From the NCBI GenBank assembly GCA_002633025.1, contig NMRB01000748.1:149640-213639 (forward strand): a DNA stretch of 64,000 nucleotides, written 5' to 3'. Positions 1-10,563 of this stretch are shown piece by piece. The stretch is from Notospermus geniculatus. Taxonomy: Eukaryota; Nemertea; Pilidiophora; Heteronemertea; Lineidae. The notes under the pieces were generated by a model. The model did no database searches. It was not told where the DNA came from and worked only from the letters and a program-made list of their open reading frames with translations. The position numbers were made by a program, and so were the translations under genes. The stretch's first letter is position 1, and every line of letters starts with the position of its first letter.

Positions 1-106
1 AGTTGATCAGAATGAGGTCACCGGCCGGGAGCCAATAGGAAGGCAGGGAATAGCCGCAAGTACGAGGTGTAGACACGTTCGCGGGTATTCGCGGTGACAC
101 CGCGAA

Positions 107-145
107 CACAGGTTATTCGCGGTGGGTCACCGCGAATAACCTGTG
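107..145. repeat. Perfect 18-bp palindrome with 3-base spacer
   Basis: CACAGGTTATTCGCGGTG at 107-124 is followed after three bases by its exact reverse complement at 128-145. Related GTGTAGAC and TTCGCGGG words flank it at about 68-90 and 173-190, so it is probably the core of a small inverted-repeat element. I see no gene in the rest of 1-480. Confidence 0.7.
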
Positions 146-479
146 TGCGCGGTCCGGGGTCCATCGGCGATGCATTCGCGGGTAGTGTAGACTAGGCTTA
201 ACAGAGCTTCAAATACCGGTAGTCAAATGTAGTCTTGTGGAAAAGGAAAAGTACAGCAAGATTTCCTAAATATCTCAAAAACCATTGGAACTACAGCAAT
301 GGTATTTGCACCCAATTATGAAAGATCCCGCGAGCTTAGTTTAAGGCGCAACTCGCCGAAAGAAAATAACTCGAGTTATTTTTCTTCCGATCACATAAGC
401 GGCGCGCTACCGAGCTCAGGACAGCCGTAGATGTCCTCAGGCCACCGGCCGGCAACCTGTCATTTTCCCCTTTTTTTAG

Positions 480-650
480 CCCGTTCGGGCGTCGGAAACA
501 CGTCCTTGGCAGAATCGATGCAAATGTGACTGAGGTATTAGCAAGCGCCACGTCCTGGGTTCGAATCCAGCCCGGACCATATGGGATTTCATATCCGGCT
601 CTTCAGTCAGTCACATGGGACAGTAAGCCGTCATCATTGTCATGACAGGA
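480..650 (+). mobile_element. tRNA-derived SINE fragment
   Basis: A B-box-like GGTTCGAATCC lies at about 561, followed by a CCGGACCA acceptor-like end and a non-tRNA tail with GGACAGTAAGCCGTC. No 5' acceptor arm pairs with the 3' arm, so this is a SINE relic rather than a working tRNA gene. Confidence 0.5.
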
Positions 651-1689
651 AAAATGCAGACCCTGACAAACTTTTGAAGTTTGTCCATGGTAACTGCTCA
701 ACAGGATATAAGACCTTCTGATGCAGGTGTAGTAGTCTCGCTTGGCCAGACGCCACGGGCTCACCCCTTCGGTAAATCACACTCCGCGTCTGGCTCTTTT
801 AGAGATTAACAATCGTGACGACCGCGTGATGGCAGCACGGGTCCTTCGGTTTTCTTAACCTCGTTCCCAGGTTGATAATATGGCGAGTGGTCCACGGTTG
901 TCTGAGCGAACTATACCCCTGGGGACGAGGTTGGGTTTTTTTCTGAAAGTAATTTCCGCGGGAATTATGAGTGAGAAAGCGTGGTGATTGGCTAGAGCCC
1001 AGTGGAGTGCCATCTAGACTGAACATCTACCGGCTTTTGAACCCCAAAAGTGCCAGTGTGTAGGAGACCGGGACGTCGGATACACACTGGGGCCGAGTGT
1101 ACAGGTGTAGATGTTATGGACGGTCTTGTTCTGGTGGTGGTGGTGGTGGTGGTGGTGGTGGTGGGGGGGGGGGGTGCAAGGTGGGCCTACCTAGCCCACG
1201 GGCTAAAATGATCAATTTCATTCTTTCAGGAGGGACCTTCTTTATTAGATGGTCCAAATACAAATAACGGTAGGAGTATGGACTTAAATTAAAAAAAAGT
1301 GGATCATAACACTGCATTTCTCCAGCCCAGTCGAAATCCCAGCAAGCCTGCAAACCTGGCATGCTTGGATCATTGACTCCTTCAGAAAACCTAGAGTGTT
1401 GCAGGAACCAATGTCCACACACAACAGCTGTCCATTGTTAATATTATAAAAGGGTGAGCAGCATATAACTCAGTTTTTCCAAAAATGTGACTTACTAGGT
1501 ATTTCCATTGGACGCTAGTATTGGCCCTATGCGGTGCAAAATACAAATAGGTGGAGTGATCCAAAATGTATATACGAAATGTACACTCTAAAATTTGCTG
1601 GGTCATTTTTGTAACCCAATAACTGGATCAAGCAAATTGGGTGAAAAGCTGGGTCAAAATACCAAGTGTAGGGGTCGAAAATGTGGGTC
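651..1689. other. Non-coding stretch, no gene seen
   Basis: No credible coding region. A TAGTCTCGC word at about 731 matches the terminus of a MITE family seen at 10.1, 37.5 and 53.3 kb. A (GGT)n/poly-G tract lies at 1132-1176. From about 1520 to 1690 the sequence has loosely repeated GGGTCA and TTGGGTC words of unknown origin. Confidence 0.4.
1132..1176. repeat. (GGT)n microsatellite plus poly-G
   Basis: About ten GGT units grade into a run of G residues. Confidence 0.9.
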
Positions 1690-1742
1690 ATTTCGGTTGC
1701 TGAAGCAACTCCGTGGAAGTTAATTGATAGTCCCACTCGGAT

Positions 1743-2670
1743 GGCTTGTTGTACTTGACTCGATGACGCGATGACTCGATGGCGCGATGACTCGATGACC
1801 GCCAAAATTATTCAATGAAATTCAGCTGGTTATTTCTAAGAAGTGGTATGGATCAACGGCGAAGTGGACCGACGTAGTGTCCCTAGCTACCAAGAAGTGT
1901 AGTGAGGTTGATATTCAGCGTAAATCATGAAATGAAGGGTAGCCTCGAACTAGGCCTATAGCTCCTAAGTCCTTGAGAATTTACTATGGGTCCCTTTTGA
2001 AAAGTTGTTGGAATTGGTCTTGTCTCCCTATTGCACACCCCGGAGGAGGTATAGCGGTAATTTTCAGCCCTTTTGAGCAATGATCCTACTGCATGTTCTA
2101 TGCCGGAAGTTTCCCAATGTGTCAGAGCTGCCACGCAAAAAGTAAATTCATGAAAATGACGAAATGCACCCGGGTTGTTCATGTACTTCATGACGTCATC
2201 AGTTTTGTGGTCACTTGCATCTTGGCAAGACGCACGTGACAATCTTGGACGAAAAGTTTCAGATTTTGGAACAATTTTTACAATTCTTTGATATTTTTTA
2301 TTATGTAATGAAAATTAAATTCTTGGACTGTACTTCTTCAAAACACTTGAACGAAAAAAACCCCAGTTTTGAATGAATTCCGCTCCTTCACGCACAACCA
2401 CAATCATGCATTCTAAACGCCAATGACGTCACGGCTTTAGAGTTATACTAAAAATGGGAATAGGTATGTGGTTTAACATGTCTAACGATGGTTATAAAAA
2501 TATTCCAGAGGTGGCTTATTTCATCTTCCTAAAAATGTTGCACCGTAACCCAGTGTTTTGAAGTGGAACTCGAATTAAAATAAGGCATGCACCCATCAAT
2601 ATACAGGAAATTTAATTGGCCTTCTTCGCGCCTTCGAGTCATCGCGCCATCGAGCCAAGTACAACAAGCC
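1743..2670. mobile_element. Foldback/Mutator-like non-autonomous element with 9-bp TSD
   Basis: The two ends are inverted copies starting GGCTTGTTGTACTTG and running into repeated TCGATG(A/G)CGCGATGAC units (1743-1800 and 2625-2670). CACTCGGAT is present directly outside both ends (1734-1742 and 2671-2679). Joining the flanks leaves a continuous LINE endonuclease reading, which confirms the borders. No transposase is encoded; the interior (1800-2620) is non-coding. A 9-bp duplication is typical of Mutator-type (MULE) elements and of Drosophila foldback elements; assignment to MULE is inference. Confidence 0.85.
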
Positions 2671-2679
2671 CACTCGGAT

Positions 2680-2926
2680 AACTGAACAGAGTCAATCTTG
2701 TTTAGATTTAATTTTCTGCAATATATTCGGCCACGTGCTGAGCTCTAGTGTAGATGCTCCATTCTCTCTATCTGATCACTCTGTTACTGCAGTTTGTTTG
2801 GATTTTAAGTGTTCACATGCGTCAGAGAACTCTGTTAAAAGAGTTTGGAAACTATCACAGGTTAATCATAATCGTTTGAACTCTGCAATAAGTAACCATG
2901 ACTGGGACTCAGTTTTTAGCTCACCT
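2680..2926 (+). pseudogene. LINE endonuclease C-terminal part
   Basis: Together with the bases just left of the upstream insertion, the reading contains DSPTR followed by SCLDLIF and then LSDHSVT, the last motifs of the AP endonuclease/phosphatase fold of LINE elements. The histidine in SDH is the expected catalytic residue. The reading then enters the LINE linker (NHDWDSVF) and is cut by the next element at about 2926. It is part of the same broken LINE as the reverse transcriptase downstream. Confidence 0.85.
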
Positions 2927-4150
2927 GTGGTGAGCTTATACAATGGTTGTGCGTCCGTCGTCCGTCGTCGTCCGTCGTCGTCGTCCGTCGTCGTCCGTCG
3001 TCGTCCGTTAGCAGGGCACGTTTCGTAACCGCTGGGGCTATTGATCTGAAACTTGGTACATATATACCCCTAGGTCATATGACCTATGACAACAAGTTTC
3101 GGTCCGATTCGATTCTTGGCTTGGCCACTAGGTGGCTAAAACTGAAAACACAAAAAGTGCAATAACTCCTGAACTAATGACATGATCATCTCCAAATTGT
3201 TATCATAGGTGTATCTAATGAGGATACATAACATATATAACGGGTTTTTGATTTGACCTACTTTTCAAGGTCACAGAGGTCAAAGTTCAAAATTTTTCCT
3301 TTTGGTGGCACGTTTCGTAACCGCGGGTGCTATTGACCTGAAACTTGGTACATATATACCCCTATGTCAGATGACCTAGTACACCAAGTTTCGGTCTGAT
3401 TCGACTCTTAGCGTGGCCACCAGGTGGCAGAAACTCAAAACACAAAAAGTGCAATAACTCCTGAACTAATGAGTGGATCACCCCCAAATTTTTATCATAG
3501 GTGAATCTGCTGAGGGTACATTACATATATAAAGGAGTTTTGGTTTGACCTACTTTTCAAGGTCACAGAGGTCAAAGTTCAAAATTTTGCCTGTTGGTGG
3601 CACGTTTCGCAAGTGCTTGGGCTATTGACCTGAAACTTGGTACGTATACACCCCTATGCCAGATGACCTATGACACCAAGATTCAGTCCGATTCGATTCT
3701 TGGCTTGGCCACCAGGTGGCCAAAACCAAAGCTCAAAGCCTAGTAACTCCTGAACTGTTAACTGGATTGTCTCCAATTGTTTGTCAGAGGTGTATCTAAT
3801 GAGGATACATGACATTATGAAAAGAGGTTTTGATTTGATCTACTTTTTACAGTCACAGAGTTCAAGTTCCAAATATAGCCATTTTGGTGGCATGTTTCAT
3901 GGCTATATGGCCCTATTCTAACATGGTGTGATCATCTATGTGTACTGTAGAGCAAATTTTTGTCCAATTGGAATGCAATTAGTGGTTACCAGGCAGCCGT
4001 CTTGGAAAATCGACGTCATAAATTCTCAAGCTAGAATGTTTTGACCTTGAAATTTTGACCGTAAATCACGACCCTGGAACTCACGGCCTGGAGCATTTCG
4101 ATTTTACATTTGTCATTTGTTCTTCTGGTACGTTCACACAGGTGAGCACA
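2927..4150. mobile_element. TIR element with internal 290-bp tandem triplication
   Basis: The left end has CTCACCTGTG and the right end CACAGGTGAG (about 4139-4150). Just inside the left end is a GTCCGTC microsatellite (2950-3010). The interior is three tandem units of about 290 bp (about 3018-3305, 3306-3598, 3599-3890), each starting near GGCACGTTTCGTAACCGC and carrying CTGAAACTTGGTAC and GCAATAACTCCTGAAC. It splits the LINE between endonuclease and reverse transcriptase. I found no clean target duplication. Two more copies of the family lie at 40.0-40.4 and 63.0-63.1 kb. Confidence 0.75.
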
Positions 4151-4159
4151 TGGTCCATG

Positions 4160-5686
4160 GACCATTTCATTGAATCTAACAATGTTGATACAGTTTGTTA
4201 TAAATTTGTAAATGCTCTAAAATCTATATTTGAAAATGATATTCCGCACAGTGACAGAATTATCAGGCGAAAGGACATGCCATGGTTTAATCCAAGAATA
4301 AAAAATGCAATGAATAAACGGAACAAGCTGTACAGGAAAATGTTGAAGTCAAATACTCATGCTAATGTTCTCAATTTGAAGGAATCAGCAATTCACGTTC
4401 ATGACCTAGTTTCAGGGGCAAAAAATCACTTTCAAGAAAATATTTGTAAATCGCTTAGCGATCATTCATCAGGGTCAAAAAATTATTGGCATATCTTGAA
4501 ACAATTGCTTGGAAAACATGCTAATAACAGCATCCCAACCATTTCTACCCCTGATGGAGTGTATGACTCTGATGCCACCAAGAGTCAGCGGTTTCTTGAT
4601 CACTTCTTATGCAGATTCCATCATGACTATGGTGAGTCTCTAATCCCAGAATTTCCTAATAGAACAGATGTCTTTATAAATGATGTGATTGTTTCAAGTG
4701 AACAGGTACGGAAACTTATCGCTGACCTTGATGTATCTAAGGCAGCGGGTGAAGATGGTATTTCAAACAAACTGCTGAAACTTGTGTCACATTCCTTAGA
4801 TGCACCTTTGAGTAGGTTATTTAATCTATTTTTATCCACTGGAAAGTTCCCTGCAGCAGCTTGGAAGTTGGGAATTGTAATTCCTATTTTTAAAAACAAG
4901 GGTTCAAAGCTATCTATTGGAAATTACAGACCTGTGACCCTGTTGAATTCACTCTCTAAATTATTTGAGAAAACCGTGTATGAGGTCATTCTATGCCATG
5001 TTTTGGAGAATAGGCTGCTTTTTAAGAGGCAATCAGGATTTTTACCCGGACATGACACACAAAAGCAACTCATTGATATTGTCCATTACTTATTATCGAA
5101 CAATGATTCTCGTAAAATTACCAGAGGTGTCTTTTTAGATATCTCTGGTGCTTTTGATGCTGTACCTCACTACTTGTTATTTAAAAAACTATTTAGTTAC
5201 AGTATCAGAGGGAAACTTCTAAATCTCCTCGAATCATATCTCCAGGATCGTAGTGTTAAAGTAAGGGTCAACAATACACTGTCCGCGTCGTCACATCCAG
5301 GTGCCATTAACTCAGGTGTTCCCCAGGGGTCAATTTTGGGCCCCCTGATGTTTCTAATTTATATTAATGACTTAAGTGATCAGGTCCAAAATTGCCGCCT
5401 CTACATCTATGCTGATGATTGTTCTCTATTTCTACCTGTTAGTTTCAACCAAGATACACTGGTATCTACCACATTATTACAAGAAGACTTAGATAGATTA
5501 TCCAGTTGGTCCAATCAGTGGAAACTTGTATTTAAAGCGGAGAAAGGTAACTTTTCACCCTATTAATCGAGCTGTTAGGAATTTTTCTGTTTTAAATTTG
5601 AACAACAGTCCCCTTCCACGGGGCCAGTCACATAAACATCTTGGTGTAATCCTGGATGCTGAATTGACCTTCGATGGGAGGTCAGG
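4160..5686 (+). pseudogene. LINE reverse transcriptase
   Basis: RVT_1 domain of a non-LTR retrotransposon. Visible blocks in order: KAAGEDGISNKLLK, NYRPVTLLNSLSKLFEK, QSGFLPGHDTQKQL, GVFLDISGAFDAVPH (first catalytic Asp), GVPQGSILGPLMFL and YADDCSLF (catalytic YADD). Pattern and length suit the Jockey/CR1-type clades. Upstream of about 4160 the open frame runs into the inserted element, so the ATG near 4055 is not the native start. A one-base frameshift near 5545 moves the thumb region into another frame, which continues to about 5686 where a SINE is inserted. The protein is therefore non-functional as assembled. Confidence 0.9.
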
Positions 5687-5687
5687 G

Positions 5688-5925
5688 AGCCACGGTGGTG
5701 TAGTGGTTCGGGCCTCCGACTAGCGGTCAGAGGATCCCGGGTTCGAATCCCGCTGCTGGCGTGAGACTTTGGGCAGGTCTCTTTGCCTTACTGGCCTCTC
5801 TCCACCCAGGTGTATAAATGGGTACCGGTCGGAAATGCTCAGATTGTAGCGCTGAATGAGCAGCTCATCTGAGTTCTACTGAAAGGTTTCAGGATAGACT
5901 GGGGTTAAAGTGTGAAGTCGGATGA
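5688..5925 (+). mobile_element. tRNA-derived SINE inserted in the LINE
   Basis: The A box lies around GGTGTAGTGGTTCGGGCC and the B box is GGTTCGAATCC near 5740. The tRNA-like head is followed by a body with CTTTGCCTTACTGG and CACCCAGGTGTATAAATGGG. The same body core, diverged, is present on the minus strand near 62470-62535 next to a different tRNA head. The SINE interrupts the LINE thumb region. Confidence 0.85.
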
Positions 5926-5968
5926 CACCTCTACCGTTGTTGATATCAGACTATAAACCCAAACTTTA

Positions 5969-6037
5969 NNNNNNNNNNNNNNNNNNNNNNNNNNNNNNNN
6001 NNNNNNNNNNNNNNNNNNNNNNNNNNNNNNNNNNNNN
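5969..6037. other. Assembly gap (69 N)
   Basis: A run of N inside the LINE. Missing LINE sequence between the SINE and the C-terminal part is expected here. Confidence 1.
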
Positions 6038-6443
6038 TTTTTTAATTGGAAAAAAGGATCGCTTAGTCACAACCAAAATGAATATGAGTCGTCAATCTGA
6101 AATTCTTTTGAATAGAACAAGGTGTGACCTTATTTTTAAAAGCCACCTATATTCACACAATTTTACAACCGTTAATGATCCTTCTTGTAGCTGTGGATTC
6201 AGGAATCAGAATACTAAACACCTCTTCTTTGATTGCCCTCTGGTCAATGACAGTCGTGCTTCTCTTTTTAATGACCTTGGTGAGCAGCTGCCATTATTCC
6301 TTACTGTCTACAACAATTACAGGCGGCTGGATGACAGGTTGCAAATTTTGACCCATGGTAATAAAGATTTGTCTCACGCAACAAATAATAAGGTTATTGA
6401 AAGAGTAGGATTGTTCCTTTGTGAAATCAAGCATCTCATCTAA
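6038..6443 (+). pseudogene. LINE C-terminal Cys/His region
   Basis: The reading contains CSCGFRNQNTKHLFFDCPL, the C-x-C-G...T-x-H...C-P signature that closes many Jockey/CR1/I-type LINE ORF2 proteins, and ends in a TAA near 6443. Downstream to about 6790 is an AT-rich 3' UTR. From 6793 to about 7245 I see no gene; GCGCGAGACT near 6820 matches a MITE terminus. Confidence 0.8.
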
Positions 6444-7247
6444 CTAAATGTAATCTCCCCCTTTCAATCCTTCAAGCTATGAAGAATAATCACCCAGCTT
6501 TCACTGCAACCTGTCATCTACCACGCCTCCGAATTTCCCTATATTTTCATTTTATTATTATTTCTTTTTTGTTTTTGTTTTCTCTCTCTCTTTCTCCTTT
6601 GTTCATTAATCGTATCATTTATAACCTCACCTTATATATATATATTTTTGTTAGCAGTATGTATCTCCCGCCAAAAAGACTCTGTAAATTTATTGTAGAT
6701 CTATCCTCCAGGGCTACTAATGCTTCTTCAGCCTCAGCCCTTGAGAATTGTTTACATACGTAATTTATCTCTTTTGGAATTAATAAAATTTATCAAACCT
6801 TAGGAAAATGGCTGGATGCGCGAGACTAATAAGAAAAATAATTAAATGTGAAGCGTGCTTAACGCTGGTCTGTGCACTTCAGTGTTATTATTTATTCACA
6901 AAAGACTAAAATGATAGGCAGATGGTCGCATATTCGATATTTTTTTTTAAATAATTGGCCACAATTACATGTAGTTTGAACATATTCTTCATGTTTATTT
7001 AGATTTGTAAGCAGCTTGTAATTATTTACCTGGTTTGAAGTTGAATGAAAAAAACAGCTGGTTGCTTTGTTTGCACATTTCTCATTAGTGAGGTTTCGCA
7101 AATCTGACGAAATACCAAACTCAACTTTATTTCCAGGACCTAATGTATTTCTGGAGATGGTTGCTACGACAATGTCCCGGTTGCCACCAAGTGAGTCTTT
7201 TAGCATAATAATATCATTGATGTACAGGTTATTCTGCTTGTTTTCAG

Positions 7248-7504
7248 AATTTCTGACAAATTGTCATCTCGCGACCTACAGTACAACCAAGTCCTTGATA
7301 AAATGAAGGCAATGGGCGTCGGATTTCTAAATTCTCAGGTATCCACTGTGGGGAACAGAGTCGTTGATGTTCTTTCCAGTGTGCTTTGGTACATAGATGC
7401 ACACCATGACAGCTTTGCAGATCGCAACATCTTGATTCCACAGCAGTTCAGAAGCCTACGAGATTTCAATGGTTACCAAAAGAATCATAAAGCAAAACCA
7501 AAGG
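7248..7504 (+). CDS. Candidate exon of an unrecognised protein (part 1)
   Basis: An open reading is bounded by an acceptor-like TTGTTTTCAG ending at about 7247 and a strong donor GTGAGTG at about 7505. It contains SVLWYIDAHHDSFADRN and ends in KNHKAKPK. The composition is that of a soluble, mixed-charge protein with no signal peptide or membrane segment. It plausibly splices to the exon at 7898. An earlier candidate exon (about 7088-7190) does not splice in frame with it. I do not recognise the family. It could be a host gene or part of the DDE element family found just downstream. Confidence 0.5.
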
Positions 7505-7710
7505 TGAGTGTAACCTTTCACCACCAAAGACGTAAAGGTGGTCACAGTTTTTCTATGGTGTCTCGCGTATTACTGGTTTGATTGACCTGAAACCCAGTGC
7601 AAATGAAAGAGAATTAAATTTTACGTAAAACGAGGGCTTTTGTGCTGGTATTACCTGTGCGGGATAAAAAGCTTTCCGGTAAACAGTATATTGGTTCAAT
7701 GGATACAAGC

Positions 7711-7846
7711 GGTCTTATTCACAAAGCACACTTAGAGTTGCGCTCTCATAGCATCCTCTTAAACTATTGTTCAATGGCTGATGAAAAATAGCTCTTGGAA
7801 TGTTACAAATTCTTAACTCCTAAGAGAACTTTGTGAATAAGGTTTC
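7711..7846. mobile_element. MITE with GGTCTTATTCACAAAG ends
   Basis: GGTCTTATTCACAAAG at 7711 and CTTTGTGAATAAGG near 7840 are inverted copies about 135 bp apart. They lie in the intron between the candidate exons. The ends resemble those of the 2.35-kb element at 53.6-56.0 kb. Confidence 0.7.
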
Positions 7847-7897
7847 AGACTCCATCATATCTTTTCATTCACTTAAGAAGTTTCTTCACAATTTCAG

Positions 7898-8265
7898 CTT
7901 TCCCAGGAGGGTCTACAAGAACACCTCAAGCAGTTATCGGATGTATTGATGCTCCCCTGGTTTGCCAATAGCCAATTCCTGAGTTTCAAGTCTGAGATCG
8001 AGCTACTAGTGAAAGCCATCAAGTCATATATCAGCTACCTGAGTCGGAATAACCAACGCCATGCCGAAAGACGACAGTCAGCTGAACCTGTGAGATCTTT
8101 GAAAGATGGATGGGACCTGAAATCAGAGATACAGTCTGCGCCTGGTTCTGTAAAGCCTGAATATCAACACCTCGATAAAAAGCTTGCTGAAGTGAACATT
8201 TATGAACCAGTGTACCTCAAGGATTATGAGCCCGATGACCCGGCAGACCTGCCAAGGCTCACGCG
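7898..8265 (+). CDS. Candidate exon of an unrecognised protein (part 2)
   Basis: It follows acceptor CACAATTTCAG (about 7897) and continues a helical, charged protein (LSQEGLQEHLKQLSDVLMLP, SYISYLSRNNQRHAERR, NIYEPVYLKDYEPDDPAD). Coding character stops near 8265, where CTCACGCG/CTCCCGCA-rich sequence takes over, apparently an unrelated insertion. Another coding-looking stretch (about 8510-8620, acidic then PPRKRVKG) may be a later piece of the same gene but has stops around it. Function unknown. Confidence 0.45.
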
Positions 8266-8667
8266 ATTCGCGGGAGTCTCACGCATTTGGACCCGTTCTC
8301 CCGCACTCCCGCAAGGTCAGTGCTTTCTCACGCATTCAGGCGAAACTTAATTTCTTCAAAAAAAACTTCAACGGTTTTGCAATTCAAAACTGACTATAAT
8401 ACACGCCGGCATCTATCGGTCCTTTAATTTGAATCATGCGGAACAGACGATCATGCTTGGCGCCAAAATCATCAAATCACAGGCAAGCTCTGACGGACAG
8501 CAAGCTGGTGTAGAATAGCTCCTACTCTGATGGTCATGACGATGATGAACCTGCCGCAGCTCGTGGTGGCGATGATACTCCACCCAGAAAACGAGTTAAG
8601 GGCCTGCTGGTATTGTGAAGTTTTGGGACGTGTGGAGACGTTGTAAACAAAATATGTCAAAATACCN

Positions 8668-9478
8668 GAAGAAGGGTTCTATTCTGGAAGGGTTACTGTG
8701 GCTTTAAAAGACAAAGTGCTTCAGCCGTCAAGTGCAGTTAAACATGCCAGCGAGTTGGTGCATCTGATGAGAGAAGACTGCAGTGAAGACGGAGTAAACC
8801 TCCCTGTTCCAATTCTGATGGTCTTTTCAGATGGCGGTCCTGACCACAGGACTAATTATGTCACTGTCAAAGTAGCAGCATGCCTCGTGTTTATAGCGCT
8901 TGACCTTGATTTCTATTGTGCCCTCCGAACAGCACCGCATGGCAGCTGGTTAAACCCAGCGGAGAGGATGATGGCGACATTAAACCTCGGACTGCAGAAT
9001 GTAGCCCTCTGTCGGAAGGAGATGGACGAGGACTTTGAAAAAATGATGAAATCCAAATCAACAATGGGTGCTATTCGTACGGAAGCAGCAACTGATGCAG
9101 GGTTTGGAGAAAAGTCCAGTGAATCCATGCAAGAAGTCCGTACACTGTTGGAAGAACGGTTCTCTCGTCTGCTGTACAAGGGTGAAAAGATACAAATTGG
9201 CAAGCCTTCGCAGAATGAAGACATTCTGACATTTATCCAAGCTATGGGGACCATGATTGATGAGAACTTCAACATCACGTCTGTAGACCAGGGCCGACCG
9301 AATCGAAACTCCGATAGCGCTATCAATGCCTATCGGAGGTATAGGCCAAATGCCAATAGGTGATATCCCCGAATAGAAACTCATGTAGACCAGTTGAAGA
9401 ACATTCCTAAGAAGAGTGACAAGTTCAAAACGTTCATGGCAAGGCACTCTAGAGAACGAAACTACACATACCAGGCAT
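8668..9478 (+). pseudogene. DDE-type transposase-like protein, C-terminal half
   Basis: The reading contains VFSDGGPDHRTNY (a candidate second Asp) and SWLNPAERMMATLNLGLQ (a candidate Glu in an N-P-x-E context), as in RNase-H-fold DDE enzymes. It starts after an undetermined base at 8667 and is interrupted by a 92-bp insertion (9292-9383). Across that insertion the frame resumes with LKNIPKKSDKFKTFMARH and ends at a TAA near 9496. Its first 144 bases match the last 144 of the N-terminal half at 12063-12206 with one difference I can see. Thus 8.7-9.5 kb and 11.06-12.2 kb hold two truncated copies that overlap only by that segment. The family is unnamed to me. Confidence 0.65.
9292..9383. mobile_element. 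92-bp insertion with 10-bp target duplication
   Basis: TGTAGACCAG occurs at 9282-9291 and again at 9384-9393. Removing the bases between restores an open, sensible reading. No clear terminal inverted repeats are visible; GAATCGAAACTC and GAATAGAAACTC near the two ends are direct repeats. The duplication length fits the 9-bp class seen elsewhere in the window. Confidence 0.7.
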
Positions 9479-9499
9479 TAAGTCTACTCCTATAATATT

Positions 9500-10136
9500 C
9501 ATATTCACAGCATTGGGCATAATTAATCTACCGGTATGATATAAGTGTATTATTACCACATTAATACCATGGAGAAATTATGCACAATCTTACAAATAAT
9601 AGAAACAGTAAACTTTGCATCAGTCGCATCTGTTGGGTCACACATATTTTTCTTCAACCATAATTCCGCAGTTGAATTTATGCAGCCGTGGTTTCGATAG
9701 GCCATCCCTCCCAAAAGAAAATTTGATTGACTGAGGCTGATCAGATGACTCAGTTAAGTAAATCAAATTTTGTTTTAGGAATGCCTCTCAGACTCGTGAC
9801 TGTATACCTTTAACACGAATTTATTTCAGAGACTGTTCGGCAGTGTTCCTGCTTTTCATCAATCCATGAGTGTTAACCTTGCTTTTTTCAGCTGAAGAAG
9901 TGTCCACTGGATGATCCATGTTGGTATTGTCTCATCTGCAAATGCCAAATTTCGAGTCGATTGGACTTTGACATGGCTGCTGGGCAGCCATCTTGAAAAA
10001 TTGACTTTGGCCATATCTCATCAGTAGTTAAAGGACCACTGTATTGCATCTTTCTGTCGACAGCCGGCGCCACCGGCACCATGCTCCAATACTGTAGTTA
10101 AGCCTTTCGCCCCAGTGTTGGAGAATGTATGATTTC
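9500..10136. other. Non-coding stretch, no gene seen
   Basis: AT-rich sequence without a credible exon or RNA. CTTTGACATGGCTGCTGGGCAGCCATCTTG near 9965-9995 has short self-complementary words, also seen near 3990 and 24040 around AGCCATCTTG, suggesting shared repeat fragments. Confidence 0.3.
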
Positions 10137-10217
10137 AGTCTCGGTCACCCAGCCGCTGGGGATCGAACAAGTTTGTGTAGCAGTACTGCGGAACGAAACG
10201 GCTGGGTGCGCGAGACT
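10137..10217. mobile_element. Short MITE with AGTCTCG...CGAGACT ends
   Basis: AGTCTCGGTCACCCAGCC at the left and GGCTGGGTGCGCGAGACT at the right form imperfect TIRs about 80 bp apart. A close relative lies at 53271-53353 and a 300-bp version at 37528-37827. Confidence 0.8.
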
Positions 10218-10563
10218 AGTTGCATGCGATAGTTTACCAAGTCGTTAATAGAGGTCTCCCCCTTAACGCGGGTAGGTGTAACGCAGGATTGGGAAGCAAT
10301 ACTGTGGTCCTTTAAATGTTACGATGTTTCTGCACTAATCCTTCACCACTCGGTGTATCAGCAGGCTAGTCACACTTCATACTCTGTCACAGAGGTGAGC
10401 ACAATGGCCCTGGCCATTTCATGATAGTAATATCTTCGACAGATACTCCGCACGTGAATTTCATGAATGCTGCCAGATTATCCGAGACATGGCGGCCATA
10501 TTGTGACTATTATGCAGATGACGAAGAAGTCGAAAGCTATGGAGCATTTTAGCTCCAGTTAAC

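Larger units (their letters stand above)
1690..6793 (+). mobile_element. 5'-truncated non-LTR retrotransposon (LINE) with three nested insertions
   Basis: The coding pieces of one LINE can be followed on the plus strand across several insertions. The end of the AP endonuclease spans about 1717-1742 and 2680-2926. The reverse transcriptase lies at about 4160-5686. The C-terminal Cys/His region lies at 6038-6443, with a 3' UTR to about 6790. Insertions are a 9-bp-TSD TIR element (1743-2670), a TIR element with an internal triplication (about 2927-4150) and a tRNA-SINE (about 5688-5925). Most of the endonuclease N-terminus and all of ORF1 are missing, the usual result of aborted reverse transcription. 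The copy is dead. Confidence 0.85.

Noticed and set aside
1114-1422. Proline-rich reading on the minus strand
   Set aside because: The proline run is the (GGT)n/poly-G microsatellite; the rest lacks any domain.
5695-5762. Functional tRNA gene
   Set aside because: Same reasoning; it is the head of a SINE inserted in a LINE.
8913-9447. Minus-strand readings at 9 kb
   Set aside because: Shadows of the plus-strand DDE-type coding sequence.
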